From: Anaerocolumna sp. AGMB13025
GTDB lineage: Bacteria; Bacillota; Clostridia; Lachnospirales; Lachnospiraceae
DNA: 64,000 nt
Assembly: GCF_029689925.1 (NCBI RefSeq)
Contig: NZ_CP121445.1
Span: 3,084,501 to 3,148,500 of the forward strand
Direction: 5' to 3'
The translations under genes were made by a program, and so were the position numbers. The notes beneath the pieces were generated by a model. It did not search any database and was not told where the DNA came from. It was given only the letters and a program-made list of their open reading frames with translations. Shown piece after piece: positions 23,462 through 34,256 of this stretch (positions within the stretch are counted from its first letter, which is position 1; the number at the start of each line of letters is the position of its first letter).

Positions 23462-26044
23462 TTGGATACATTAGATATTATTAAAGAACTAAATATGTGT
23501 AAAGGTTATCAGTTCGCTTTGCTATCCACTTATAGTTGTGATATTAATTTTATTAATAAAGTTATTATAGCAAAAATGTTGGAACAGGGCTGTAATAAAA
23601 TAATTTTATTTACGGATCGAAGAATGTTAACCGTTAATCTTATGAGGGACTATAATGTTACTCTAGGTAATAAGTATATAATTAATACAATAAAGACAGA
23701 TTACGCTTTCCATCCAAAGGTATTCTTGCTACTAGGCAAAGAAAAGGCGAAGTTGATGGTAGGAAGCGGTAATCTAACTTGTGCAGGGATGTTAAGCAAC
23801 ACAGAAGTATTTACAAAATATGAATATTCTGAAGGTAATGAAGAGGAGTTAAGTATAATTCAAAGTGCATACCGAATGTTTCAATTCATCGCCATGCAAA
23901 ATAGTATACCCCTGCAAAATAAGGTGTTTTACAATATTAGGGATTTAAAATACTTATCGGAAAGCATTCAGGGAAACAACGCAAAAATTTGGATTGATAA
24001 TATGAGAATGCCGATTATTGATCAACTGTTAACTAAGATAAACGATCAAATAAAGTCTATTGATATTATCGTTCCGTTCTTTGATTCAAAATGTAAAGCT
24101 ACTTATTATTTGAGAGATGTACTTAAAGTAAGTAAATGCAATATTTATGTTCAGAATAGGAACAGTAATCTAATGCTAAATAGGCTTACTGATGATATAA
24201 AAGCATATTGTTTTAATAAATTTAATCAAAGCAATAATTTTTATCATGCCAAGGTTTTTATTTTGCATGGGATAAAGAATGATTATGTATTATACGGTAG
24301 TGCTAATTGTAGCACAGTTGCACTTAGTAAAAATGTTAGAAATGGAAATTATGAGGCCTGTATTTTTGAAAAAGGAAAATCGGGATGTTTTGACTATTAT
24401 TTAAATTGTATCGAAAAGCCTGAAAAAATAAAAAATATTGATTTCATAGCAGTCAAAGATGGAGTAGAAAAACTTAAATATCTTAATACTTATTTCGAAT
24501 TTGCATTATTGGCTACAAATGGATTAGAAATTATATTAAAACAAAGTAAGCCTGTTCCTATTAAAGAGATACATATTAACAATAAAAGTGTTCTTTTTAG
24601 CCAGAATGAAAATGGAATATCAATACTTCTAGAATCTCCGGATGGTTTATTAGATAATAAATCTGTTTTTGAGATAACAGTTAAAGAAAAGGAGCAAGTT
24701 GAATACCAATTAATTGGCTGGTATTTAGATGAGCAAGCTATCCTATATACTCATGATAACCGAAAAGAGATTATTAGACATAAAATTATGAATGGTCTAT
24801 GGACATCTGATTTGTCTTGCATTTTAGACATAGTTTATGAATTTATCGAAAAGGCTTGCTGGTCGTTTGATGAGTTAACTCAATCAGCTGAATACATTAA
24901 AAAGAAGCAGGAATCAGAAATTGAAATTAATGAAAGTATTAATGATAATTTGGAAGATTACATTGTAGAAGATATATTAAGCGAAACAAAGGATATTAAC
25001 TATTCAAGTAATCCAAGAAGTTTATTAAGTATTTTCTATGAATTCGGTATGAAAAGATTTAAGCATAATAAATCAGATATAATAAGCTATGAAAACCCAA
25101 TAAATTATAATGAAAGTACAAAAAACGATAAAATAGAAACCAGTTATACTGATTACGAAAAGAAATGGCTAGTAAGACAACTAAATGGTTTGCTAGATGC
25201 ATATTATAAAAGCCTAGACGATGAGAAATATATGTTAGAAGCTAATTGGAATAGTTTCTGGGAAAAAAACATTGCAGTATTAGAATTCGCTCGAAAGCTA
25301 ATAGAAAGTGATGCCTATGTACATTTTCAAACCAATAGTAAGATATTATTTCCTTTAGATGAACTTGAGATTATCAATATGTATTATGCATTATTGGATG
25401 CTATAGTTAGATATAAAAGAAAACAAGTTATGGCAGAAAATAGTATAGAGGTATTAATCAGTTTGAGTACTTACTCAATAATATGGATGTTTAAGAATGC
25501 AATTGTATTTAATGATGATTTAATAGTCAAGGCAAAAAAAGCCTTGGATTTACTAAGACAGTTTATAGATAATGATAATTGGTTTAGGGATAATTATTGC
25601 TGTTTGGTTTCATTGACAAAGAAATCTGAATTAATTGGATATATATATCAACAAGATGATATAGTGTCATGCTTTGAAGAACTTTTTAGCTATCATTCTC
25701 CAAGAACAGCATTAGAAAGGTTGAAGACAATGCTTAATTCTTCATTTGAAATTAGAGAAGATGGGCATATTGAATTAATTGCTTCATTAAATTCGAAGAG
25801 TGAACTACATCCTTTTAATGGACAGATAAGAGCAATAATAAGAGAAACCATAATTACAATGCGGATGGTTAATAAATGGAAAGAAGCAAGTTCGATAACA
25901 GTAACATTTATAGCTGAGATAGGTAATATCCGTAAATATTCAATTTGTTATTCTCCGGGTTTTCAAAGGATGGAGGAAAGTATTCGATATGCTAAAGGAA
26001 ACGATTACAATACATTTATTAACAGATTGGATTGGGGATTATAG
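23462..26044 (+). CDS. PLD-family (HKD-like) nuclease with long helical C-terminus
   Basis: 860 residues, TTG start seven bases after AAGGAGAGAA. The first ~330 residues form a two-lobed PLD fold. Lobe 1 has FHPKVFLL and GSGNLTCAGM (HPK at 84-86, GSGN at 101-104). Lobe 2 has FYHAKVFILHG and YGSANCS (about 261-280). The canonical Asp of HxKx4D is not in place in either lobe, as in many restriction-type PLD proteins, where H, K, S and N suffice. The remaining ~500 residues are mainly helical and unrecognised. PLD nucleases are effectors in Mokosh, DISARM (DrmC) and related systems. It ends the core of the AT-rich island. Confidence 0.75.
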   Translation: MDTLDIIKELNMCKGYQFALLSTYSCDINFINKVIIAKMLEQGCNKIILFTDRRMLTVNLMRDYNVTLGNKYIINTIKTDYAFHPKVFLLLGKEKAKLMVGSGNLTCAGMLSNTEVFTKYEYSEGNEEELSIIQSAYRMFQFIAMQNSIPLQNKVFYNIRDLKYLSESIQGNNAKIWIDNMRMPIIDQLLTKINDQIKSIDIIVPFFDSKCKATYYLRDVLKVSKCNIYVQNRNSNLMLNRLTDDIKAYCFNKFNQSNNFYHAKVFILHGIKNDYVLYGSANCSTVALSKNVRNGNYEACIFEKGKSGCFDYYLNCIEKPEKIKNIDFIAVKDGVEKLKYLNTYFEFALLATNGLEIILKQSKPVPIKEIHINNKSVLFSQNENGISILLESPDGLLDNKSVFEITVKEKEQVEYQLIGWYLDEQAILYTHDNRKEIIRHKIMNGLWTSDLSCILDIVYEFIEKACWSFDELTQSAEYIKKKQESEIEINESINDNLEDYIVEDILSETKDINYSSNPRSLLSIFYEFGMKRFKHNKSDIISYENPINYNESTKNDKIETSYTDYEKKWLVRQLNGLLDAYYKSLDDEKYMLEANWNSFWEKNIAVLEFARKLIESDAYVHFQTNSKILFPLDELEIINMYYALLDAIVRYKRKQVMAENSIEVLISLSTYSIIWMFKNAIVFNDDLIVKAKKALDLLRQFIDNDNWFRDNYCCLVSLTKKSELIGYIYQQDDIVSCFEELFSYHSPRTALERLKTMLNSSFEIREDGHIELIASLNSKSELHPFNGQIRAIIRETIITMRMVNKWKEASSITVTFIAEIGNIRKYSICYSPGFQRMEESIRYAKGNDYNTFINRLDWGL

Positions 26045-26082
26045 CAACAGTATAAATAATGAAAATATAAAGGGGGGCATAT

Positions 26083-26230
26083 ATGACATACAAAAAAATA
26101 TCTACAACAAACTATAATTGGTTATTTAAATGATAACCATCAAAAGAATTTAGGAAAGCTTGATGAGGTAGGAACAGACCATTTTCAATATTTTTATCAG
26201 TTGGAATGTCAATTATGTGGAAATAATTGA
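26083..26230 (+). pseudogene. Small ORF broken in an A run
   Basis: ATG 26083 follows an excellent AAGGGGGG. It encodes MTYKK and then meets a run of seven A. In the frame read, it stops after 16 residues; with six A the frame would continue as YLQQTIIGYLNDNHQKN and on to FQYFYQLECQLCGNN, about 47 residues in all. The strong RBS and protein-like composition suggest a real small gene after the PLD gene, broken by one inserted A, or slippage-controlled. Confidence 0.35.
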
Positions 26231-26360
26231 TATACTATAAAAATAGATTGAGATAAGGATAAAAAAGGGATATAGTAATTTAATATTACTTTTCTACTGA
26301 ATTATTTTAAACAAACGAAAATTAATGTGACAGTTGAGAATTTTTATATATTCGATAAAT

Positions 26361-26495
26361 ATGTTTTTCAAACGATACAAGTCTTGTGAAGTTAACAAAA
26401 TAGTCAGTTTTATACTTAATGAAGTGAGTTTGGAATGCGAATCCAGTCGAGCAAAGAAACTAACGGAAGGTGGTTTTTGGAAATTACTGAAATGA
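26361..26495 (+). CDS. Possible small ORF
   Basis: 44 residues from ATG 26361 (MFFKRYKSCEVNKIVSFIL, then a charged part ending GGFWKLLK). Composition looks coding, but there is no clear RBS. It may be the remains of a longer gene. No function suggested. Confidence 0.25.
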   Translation: MFFKRYKSCEVNKIVSFILNEVSLECESSRAKKLTEGGFWKLLK

Positions 26496-26568
26496 GAAGA
26501 GGGATTCTTATAAAAAATAACTCTGCAATCCAGACCTGTATTTGTTTTTTTGATAAAGGAGGCATTGT

Positions 26569-27099
26569 ATGGAGATTATTCTAAAAAACTACATAATATT
26601 TAGTGTTGTATATGATGGACATAACAAGTTATGTAAAATAATCAAGAACCCATTTATTAAAAGAAGAAGGTGCATTTATGATACTGAAAATAAAGTAAGG
26701 TACATTACGGAAATACAAAAAAATAGAAATAGTATATCTAATGAGTACAATTATAATTATCAGATCATAAAAAAAACCCCCCAAGAATCAATGGTAGTAG
26801 GAACAGCAGAATTAGTACATGAAAATAATGTATCCAACGATTTCATGTTTAGACCCCCATTTGTGAATAAAATGGAAATAAATTTATTTTCAGAAAAAAA
26901 AGTTATATATATTTTCCTGAATCGTAATGGATCATGTGTACTTAAAAATGAAAAAGGTATCATTATTGGAAATATTAATAAACAATTATTAAAAGGTTAT
27001 AGAGTTGAGTATTTAGAGAGGATTAATGTATATGAATTGTGCGCTATATTTATTTTATCCAGATATCTTGATGAAGAGAATGATTTTATAATTGTTTGA
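26569..27099 (+). CDS. Hypothetical protein, possible tubby C-terminal-like (LURP) domain
   Basis: 176 residues, ATG after AAAGGAGG. The order of beta strands (NKMEINLFSEKKVIYIFL, then RNGSCVLKNEKGIIIGNI) and a final hydrophobic helix (NVYELCAIFILSRYLDE) resemble the tubby/LURP-one-like beta-barrel proteins found in Firmicutes, which are thought to scaffold or bind membranes. The match is by eye only. It stands alone in the AT-rich island with long gaps on both sides. No signal peptide. Confidence 0.5.
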   Translation: MEIILKNYIIFSVVYDGHNKLCKIIKNPFIKRRRCIYDTENKVRYITEIQKNRNSISNEYNYNYQIIKKTPQESMVVGTAELVHENNVSNDFMFRPPFVNKMEINLFSEKKVIYIFLNRNGSCVLKNEKGIIIGNINKQLLKGYRVEYLERINVYELCAIFILSRYLDEENDFIIV

Positions 27100-27332
27100 T
27101 ATATAAAATGCATTAAGCACTGTCGGGCTAATTTTGTTATTGGATTAGTAAGAATTATTTTAGGATCTGGCTGCAATCAGCTCTGGCATATTCGTAGCCA
27201 GATTCGGTTGCAAGTAATTTACAATTTTCAGTTGAAGTTCCATCATTTCAAGATCTGAGGGATATACTAAAATATGTTGTTAAATCCAAAAGTAAATAAG
27301 AAACGCATAGTTGTAGATTAGAGGTGAAAGAT

Positions 27333-27869
27333 ATGTTTGAATATAAAATTACTTTAGACGATAATGATTATTTAATATTTAATCAATATCATTTACTAAA
27401 TAGCAATTCTGGTAAGAAATATTTAAAAACCACGAGATTTTTTGTTCCATTTATTTTTTTTATGTTCGTTGTTATATTTTGCATAGCAGGTGCTGACTTT
27501 GAATTAATATTGATTGAAGCTATATTAATGACCATTTTATCTGTATTGTGGATTGGATTTAGTGAAAAATTGATATTAAAATCAATGAATAAAAGAATAT
27601 TAAAAATGAAAAGAGAAAGCAGGCTACCTTATAGCAATGAAGCCATCTTAAAGTTCGATGAAGAGAAGATACATGAAATTACACCAAATACAGAAAATAA
27701 AACAAATTATTCAATGGTTGAGAAAATTATTGCAACAGAAAGAGCTATTTATATTTATTTTAGTTCAGTACAGGCATATATTCTTCCGGTAACTGTTTTT
27801 TCAGAAGAGATGGAAAAAAGAGAATTTCTTAAATTTATCAATGGGAAGGTTGATTTTTTCAAAGTATAA
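27333..27869 (+). CDS. YcxB-like membrane protein
   Basis: About 178 residues. A cytoplasmic N-terminal part has the YcxB-family look (FEYKITLDDNDYLIFNQYHL). Two adjacent membrane segments lie at about 38-80 (FFVPFIFFMFVVIFCIAG; LIEAILMTILSVLWIGF). A C-terminal beta-rich domain includes the typical IYIYFSSVQAYILP. YcxB-family proteins are small membrane proteins of unknown function. ATG 27333 follows GAGG by eight bases; GTG 27324 overlaps that RBS and is rejected. It is the last AT-rich island gene before a strong inverted repeat. Confidence 0.7.
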   Translation: MFEYKITLDDNDYLIFNQYHLLNSNSGKKYLKTTRFFVPFIFFMFVVIFCIAGADFELILIEAILMTILSVLWIGFSEKLILKSMNKRILKMKRESRLPYSNEAILKFDEEKIHEITPNTENKTNYSMVEKIIATERAIYIYFSSVQAYILPVTVFSEEMEKREFLKFINGKVDFFKV

Positions 27870-27955
27870 AAAAATTAGAACGAAATCCAATATATTATAG
27901 TACAGTTTACAACTTATGTATATTGTTAAGAGTTACGTTTCTTGCTCTTAGGTTT

Positions 27956-27997
27956 ATGAGATGACCGGCTTGCCTTTTTGACAAGCCGGTCATCTCA
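27956..27997. terminator. Inverted repeat between convergent genes
   Basis: TGAGATGACCGGCTTG pairs with CAAGCCGGTCATCTCA (loop of about nine bases with a T run). It separates the plus-strand YcxB-like gene from the minus-strand collagen-like gene. The flanking T tracts are poor, but stem strength and position favour a bidirectional terminator. Confidence 0.65.
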
Positions 27998-28076
27998 CTA
28001 ATTGGAAATGACGATTTTTTTATAGGTGTATTTTAGAGGGTTTTCATCGAAACCGAATGTGTGCTTCTGAAACCTA

Positions 28077-30127
<2,051 letters not shown>

Positions 30128-31045
30128 TTAATTACTATTCGCAATATAATAATTCATATTCTCCATTGCCCAAGCACTGTTATATGCATGGTTTGCAATG
30201 GAATTGCCGTCATAAATAGAGGCACAATATGCTGTCCGTTGTCCAGCCTGAAGTTCTCTAAAAAACTCAAGATATTTCCATTTGTATAAATTAACAAAAG
30301 GTTCATTTTTATGGTAATTATTATGGATATTAAAACAGGTATTATAAACTTTATCCTGCTTACAATATCCTTGTACCATGCATTCTGCACAGGATATCTT
30401 CTGTGTCATATCGATATCGATTAGCGGAATCATATTTTGATCAGTCATGTAGCCTGCTTTAAAAGGGGTATAGTGCATAACTCTTGGTGTAAGCTCAGCA
30501 TCGCCGTAACAGGTTTCTTCACTCCAATAGCCGATCAAAGGTATTAATTCTGGTCGCATGCCCATGCAGCATCCGTGTACAAAATCCAGAGGTGCATCAA
30601 TAATACCAGCAGTAAGTTCAAGATAGGTAACGCCATAACTTGATTTAGGTATAACAGGCGGGTATACCGGGAGGTAAGGTGCTGTTCTTTGAACACCTAA
30701 TAAGCCTACATCAGGAAACGTATTAAAGACCCTCATAAAACGTGTAAGCCAATCCGGTGTTTTCATTAAAACATCACTGTCAATAGAGAAGAAGTATTGT
30801 TCAGGTCTTCTTTTAGTGAGATTTAAGTTTAAAGCAAATATTGGTCCTGAATTAACTGTTAAACGTGTTTTTGACTTAATACGGCTATCCGTTAATGTCT
30901 GAAGATAATCCCAGGTGTCATCCTTGGAATTGCTGTCAATAATATGCATTTCAAAGTCTTCTGGTGTGTCCAGTATGGATTTTAAATTTCTTGCCGTTAA
31001 ACCCATACGATTAAAAGTAATATAACTTAAAAAGGGCGGAACCAT
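30128..31045 (-). CDS. GT2-like glycosyltransferase, probably acting on the collagen-like protein
   Basis: About 305 residues. It has a GT-A fold with FLSYITFNRMGLTARNLKS and IIDSNSKDDTW (nucleotide-sugar binding), then the DxD-type FFSIDSDVLM, and later GYWSEETCYGDAELTPRV. A C-terminal Cys cluster (CAECMVQGYCKQDKVYNTC) is unusual and could bind metal. Glycosyltransferases beside collagen-like spore surface genes typically decorate their Thr residues, and this one lies just upstream of such a gene on the same strand. The start is placed at 31045 because GGAAAGGA lies eight bases before it; 31063 would put the RBS inside the gene. Confidence 0.75.
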   Translation of the reverse strand: MVPPFLSYITFNRMGLTARNLKSILDTPEDFEMHIIDSNSKDDTWDYLQTLTDSRIKSKTRLTVNSGPIFALNLNLTKRRPEQYFFSIDSDVLMKTPDWLTRFMRVFNTFPDVGLLGVQRTAPYLPVYPPVIPKSSYGVTYLELTAGIIDAPLDFVHGCCMGMRPELIPLIGYWSEETCYGDAELTPRVMHYTPFKAGYMTDQNMIPLIDIDMTQKISCAECMVQGYCKQDKVYNTCFNIHNNYHKNEPFVNLYKWKYLEFFRELQAGQRTAYCASIYDGNSIANHAYNSAWAMENMNYYIANSN

Positions 31046-31354
31046 ATAATCAATCCTTTCCATAATAATTTAAATCACAATCTATTTTATGTCAGCCTTA
31101 CTAAACAGTTACCACTTTATTCTGCTTTATAGTATAAAATATGATATTATATTTCCGATATCGACAGTAACAAATCATTAACCTGATTTAGATTTCCATA
31201 TCCTCCAACTAATATATAAATAAAATTATTTATAAACATTTACTATATATATGCCGATATGACAAGAAGAAAAACTAATTTAATTATATATAGTAATATT
31301 TTAATTGAACGTAATCAGATATGGCTGAGATAAAAACAGAAGGAGAGAATTGAT

Positions 31355-31669
31355 ATGAAAATAACAGGTACAAATGAATACTACAATACGAACGCATCAT
31401 CTGAGAAATCTAGTACTTTAAAAAAGGGTACAGAACTTAATATGGCTAACGTATTTAAAGATGAAGTAGTGAATTGGAAAGAGAAAATCAAGTTAAAGTT
31501 GACGGAAGAATTGGAAAATGATGAGGAGCAAAATATTAAAATGTCTGATAAACAATGGCGTTCATTAATAGCAAAAGTGGATAGTGCTATTAATAAACAT
31601 AAACTGAATGTAAAGATGAATGCTGAAAAAGCTGTTAACGCTGACCCAAAGGATGAAGAGAAAAATTAG
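31355..31669 (+). CDS. Small charged hypothetical protein
   Basis: 104 residues, ATG after AAGGAGAG, so very likely translated. Highly charged and helical (KDEVVNWKEKIKLKLTEELE), with a Ser/Thr/Asn-rich N-terminus and no membrane segment or Cys. I do not recognise it. It stands alone, followed by AT-rich repeats. Confidence 0.6.
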   Translation: MKITGTNEYYNTNASSEKSSTLKKGTELNMANVFKDEVVNWKEKIKLKLTEELENDEEQNIKMSDKQWRSLIAKVDSAINKHKLNVKMNAEKAVNADPKDEEKN

Positions 31670-31671
31670 TA

Positions 31672-31795
31672 AAGTTTACATATAAGAATTAATAAAAAGA
31701 ATTAATAAGAATTCATAAAAGAAATAATAAGAATTAATAAATAAGAATTGATATAGGAATTAATATATAGGAATTAATATATAACAAGGATAATA
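31672..31795. repeat. Low-complexity AAGAATTAATA repeats
   Basis: Irregular direct repeats of AGAATTAATA and GGAATTAATATATA fill about 120 bases after the small charged protein gene. Probably slippage-derived, with no coding capacity. Confidence 0.7.
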
Positions 31796-31869
31796 ATTAT
31801 CTATTTACAAAGCGACATAAAATTAATTAGCAGCATAGTAAGCCTGGAAAAGCATTATTACTACAGATT

Positions 31870-31911
31870 AACCCTCTCACTTTATATGAAATAATAGGAG
31901 AGGGTTTTTTC
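31870..31911 (+). terminator. Rho-independent terminator
   Basis: AACCCTCTC pairs with GAGAGGGTT and is followed by a T run (TTTTTTC). It lies 200 bases after the small charged protein gene and before the flavodoxin-ferredoxin gene promoter. The gap 31670-32083 otherwise holds the low-complexity repeat and the promoter at 31982. Confidence 0.8.
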
Positions 31912-31981
31912 AAATCGAAGTAGTTGCATATAAAAATTGTAGTATTAAGAAAAATTAATCGGATTAAAAAGAAAATTTTGG

Positions 31982-32010
31982 TTGAGAAAAGGTAGGAAAA
32001 AGAATACAAT
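31982..32010 (+). promoter_or_regulatory. Sigma-A promoter for the flavodoxin-ferredoxin gene
   Basis: TTGAGA (31982-31987), a 17-base spacer, then TACAAT (32005-32010). Predicted start near 32017, 67 bases before the ATG. Confidence 0.6.
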
Positions 32011-32083
32011 CTTAATAACAAGAATTTAAAATGTTAATTAATCTAGTTGGAAAAACAGTACTGAAAAGGGAAGGATAATTAAT

Positions 32084-32830
32084 ATGGTAATATATTATAG
32101 CTCGACCGGCAATTCTAAACATGTTGCGTTAAAGCTACATGAAACTGTTCATGGGGATTTGCTTGATGTTACTCAATTAGAAAATAAGAGTCTCTTTCAG
32201 CTAAAAGATGGTGAAACGTTATATCTGGTGACTTTTAATTGTTTTTGGGGAATATCAAAACAGATGGAAAGCTTTATTAAAAATAGTGAATTTATAAATC
32301 TTAGTAAAGTAGTTGTTATTATGACTTGTGGCGGATATCTGGGTGGAGGAGATTTTTCTGTTGAAAAATTGTTTCTGGAAAAAAGTATGCCTAAACCGAT
32401 AATATACTCTCTAGTTATGGTCACAAACTACTCAATATTGCATAATATACCATCTTTTGAGGTTCAGAAAAAGAAATTATACCATGCGGAAAAAGCCCTG
32501 GACAGAATTATCCAAGGGACTCAAAAACCTTATCATAGTAACTGGTTTATTAGGCAGTTAACTCCAATGATTCAGGCTAAATATGAGAAAGCCCGAAGCA
32601 CCTTACCCTTTCGTACGAATGGTTCCTGTATCGGCTGTAGGCTGTGCGAGAAAAATTGTCCGGTTCATGCGATAGTAATGCAGGAAAACAAAGCGGCTTG
32701 GGTGCTTAAGGAATGCGATAATTGTTTGCGCTGTCTGCATCGATGTCCGGTCGAAGCAATTAACTATGGTGATTCGACAAAAAAACGGTTGAGATACACT
32801 TATGAGTCCTTCACGGAGGCTATAAAGTAA
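32084..32830 (+). CDS. EFR1-type flavodoxin-ferredoxin protein
   Basis: 248 residues, cytoplasmic. The N-terminal flavodoxin fold has an FMN phosphate loop YSSTGNSKHVA (about residues 5-15). The C-terminus is a two-cluster ferredoxin, CIGCRLCEKNCPVHA and CDNCLRCLHRCPVEA, eight Cys for two [4Fe-4S] clusters. This architecture (EFR1 family) is common in anaerobic Clostridia and probably moves electrons between FMN and ferredoxin partners. Redox partner unknown. RBS AAGGGAAGG; own promoter upstream. The small membrane protein gene follows at once. Confidence 0.9.
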   Translation: MVIYYSSTGNSKHVALKLHETVHGDLLDVTQLENKSLFQLKDGETLYLVTFNCFWGISKQMESFIKNSEFINLSKVVVIMTCGGYLGGGDFSVEKLFLEKSMPKPIIYSLVMVTNYSILHNIPSFEVQKKKLYHAEKALDRIIQGTQKPYHSNWFIRQLTPMIQAKYEKARSTLPFRTNGSCIGCRLCEKNCPVHAIVMQENKAAWVLKECDNCLRCLHRCPVEAINYGDSTKKRLRYTYESFTEAIK

Positions 32831-32875
32831 GAATATACGGAGTGGTATGTGAGTTGGAGCATAGATGGGAGTAAT

Positions 32876-33400
32876 ATGAAAGATATATTCATTGGTTTTA
32901 TTTTAATTTTTCTGGATTTTAATCTGAATCTTGGTAACTCAAAAATCGGATTAATACCGGACTTTGCTGGTTATCTTATCATGATAAATGGAATATTGGA
33001 AATGTCGGAGGAAAGTACACTATTTACTAAGGTGAAACCACAGGTAACCGCTATGGCGGTTTATTCCGGAATTCTATACCTGTTGGATTTAATTGGTCTT
33101 TCCACTGGTTTAGGGATAGGGTATATACTTGGAATCATATCTACCGTAATTACACTTTATATATCATATAATATTGTTATGGGGGTAATAGATACAGAGA
33201 AAAAATATAACAGATCTTTAGACGCTGAGCATTTAAAAACGATATGGACATTTCTGGCGGTTATGGATATTTTAACATTTGCTCTGGTGCTAATTCCTGT
33301 AGTATTAATAATTTGCATGGTTGTGTTATTTATCGCTACTCTTTATTTCCTTATTGCTTTTAATAATTCTAAGAACTTATACTATGAGATTATTGAGTAA
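32876..33400 (+). CDS. Hypothetical membrane protein
   Basis: 174 residues with four or five membrane segments (DIFIGFILIFLDFNLNL; LLDLIGLSTGLGIGYILGIISTVITLYISYNIVMG; FLAVMDILTFALVLIPVVLIICMVVLFIATLYFLIAF). ATG 32876 follows GGGAG; the GTG at 32849 lacks an RBS. Probably co-transcribed with the flavodoxin-ferredoxin gene 45 bases upstream. The family is not recognised. Confidence 0.7.
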   Translation: MKDIFIGFILIFLDFNLNLGNSKIGLIPDFAGYLIMINGILEMSEESTLFTKVKPQVTAMAVYSGILYLLDLIGLSTGLGIGYILGIISTVITLYISYNIVMGVIDTEKKYNRSLDAEHLKTIWTFLAVMDILTFALVLIPVVLIICMVVLFIATLYFLIAFNNSKNLYYEIIE

Positions 33401-33420
33401 ACATTTCATTATGTTATAAT
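33393..33420 (+). promoter_or_regulatory. Promoter for the HAD hydrolase gene
   Basis: TTGAGT (33393-33398), a 16-base spacer, then TATAAT (33415-33420). The -35 overlaps the stop codon of the upstream membrane protein gene. Start codon 31 bases downstream. Confidence 0.55.
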
Positions 33421-33450
33421 AGATATAAAAAGAAAGCGCAGGTACTGGTA

Positions 33451-34167
33451 ATGAAAAAACCCAAAATGATACTTTTTGATTACGGACAAACCTTGGTTAA
33501 CGAAGCTAAGTTTGATGGTGTAAAGGGGACATCAGAAGTCTTAAAATATGCAATTGTAAATAAATATAATAAGACAGCGGAGGAAATTCAGGCGGTGGCT
33601 GATGAAATCAATTATGAACTTGGAAGATTTGACCCGCTGAAACGGCATCAATTTCAAATAGAAGTCCCCAATTTTATGTTTACCGCTTATCTATATGAGT
33701 CCCTGGGCATTAGGCTTTCTATACCCAGCAGCAAACTAGATCAGGTTTTTTGGGATGCAGCATCGCCGGGAACAGCTACAGAGGGTATTGCAGAATTCTT
33801 ACATTTTCTGAAAGAACAGGGTATTCGCACCGGTGTTATCAGTAATATAAGCTACTGCCGCGATACATTAGAGGAAAGGATCCATAAATTTTTACCGAAT
33901 CACGAATTTGAATTTATTATTGCTACCAGTGAATATATGTTTCGAAAACCAAACCGCAGAATATTTGATTTGGCGTTGGAAAAAGCAGGCTTACCGGCAG
34001 AGGATGTCTGGTACATAGGGGATCAATATGAATGTGATATCGTTGGTTCCAGAATTGCCGGAATGTTTCCGGTATGGTATATTGGGGCTATTGATATGCC
34101 GTATACGATGAAAGAAGAGGTATTAACTATTACGAATTGGAATGAACTTATGAGGTCGTGGAGTTAA
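33451..34167 (+). CDS. HAD superfamily hydrolase
   Basis: 238 residues with the HAD motifs: motif I ILFDYGQTLV (nucleophile Asp near 10; the second Asp of DxD is replaced by Gly, DYGQT), motif II GVISNISY, motif III Lys in FRKPNRRIF, and motif IV GDQYECDIVGS. A helical cap lies between motifs I and II. DxG in place of DxD occurs in some HAD subfamilies and may mean altered chemistry. Likely a small-molecule phosphatase; substrate unknown. RBS GCGCAGG is weak. Confidence 0.85.
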   Translation: MKKPKMILFDYGQTLVNEAKFDGVKGTSEVLKYAIVNKYNKTAEEIQAVADEINYELGRFDPLKRHQFQIEVPNFMFTAYLYESLGIRLSIPSSKLDQVFWDAASPGTATEGIAEFLHFLKEQGIRTGVISNISYCRDTLEERIHKFLPNHEFEFIIATSEYMFRKPNRRIFDLALEKAGLPAEDVWYIGDQYECDIVGSRIAGMFPVWYIGAIDMPYTMKEEVLTITNWNELMRSWS

Positions 34168-34256
34168 TTTGATCAAATGTGAATCAGGAAAGCATTTCGT
34201 TTATACAGTAACAAATAAATTATTTTTTGCAGATACGACATGCAATGGGAGGTAGT

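Larger units (their letters stand above)
26045..26568 (+). other. AT-rich gap with two possible small or broken ORFs
   Basis: About 525 bases between the PLD gene and the tubby-like gene. It contains a frameshifted ORF (26083-26230) and a 44-codon ORF (26361-26495), described separately. No promoter, terminator or repeat of note is clear otherwise. Confidence 0.5.

Noticed and set aside
14851..27869. Island as a prophage or integrative element
   Set aside because: No integrase, transposase, relaxase, capsid or other phage structural gene is present; only AT-rich accessory genes and a possible old boundary.
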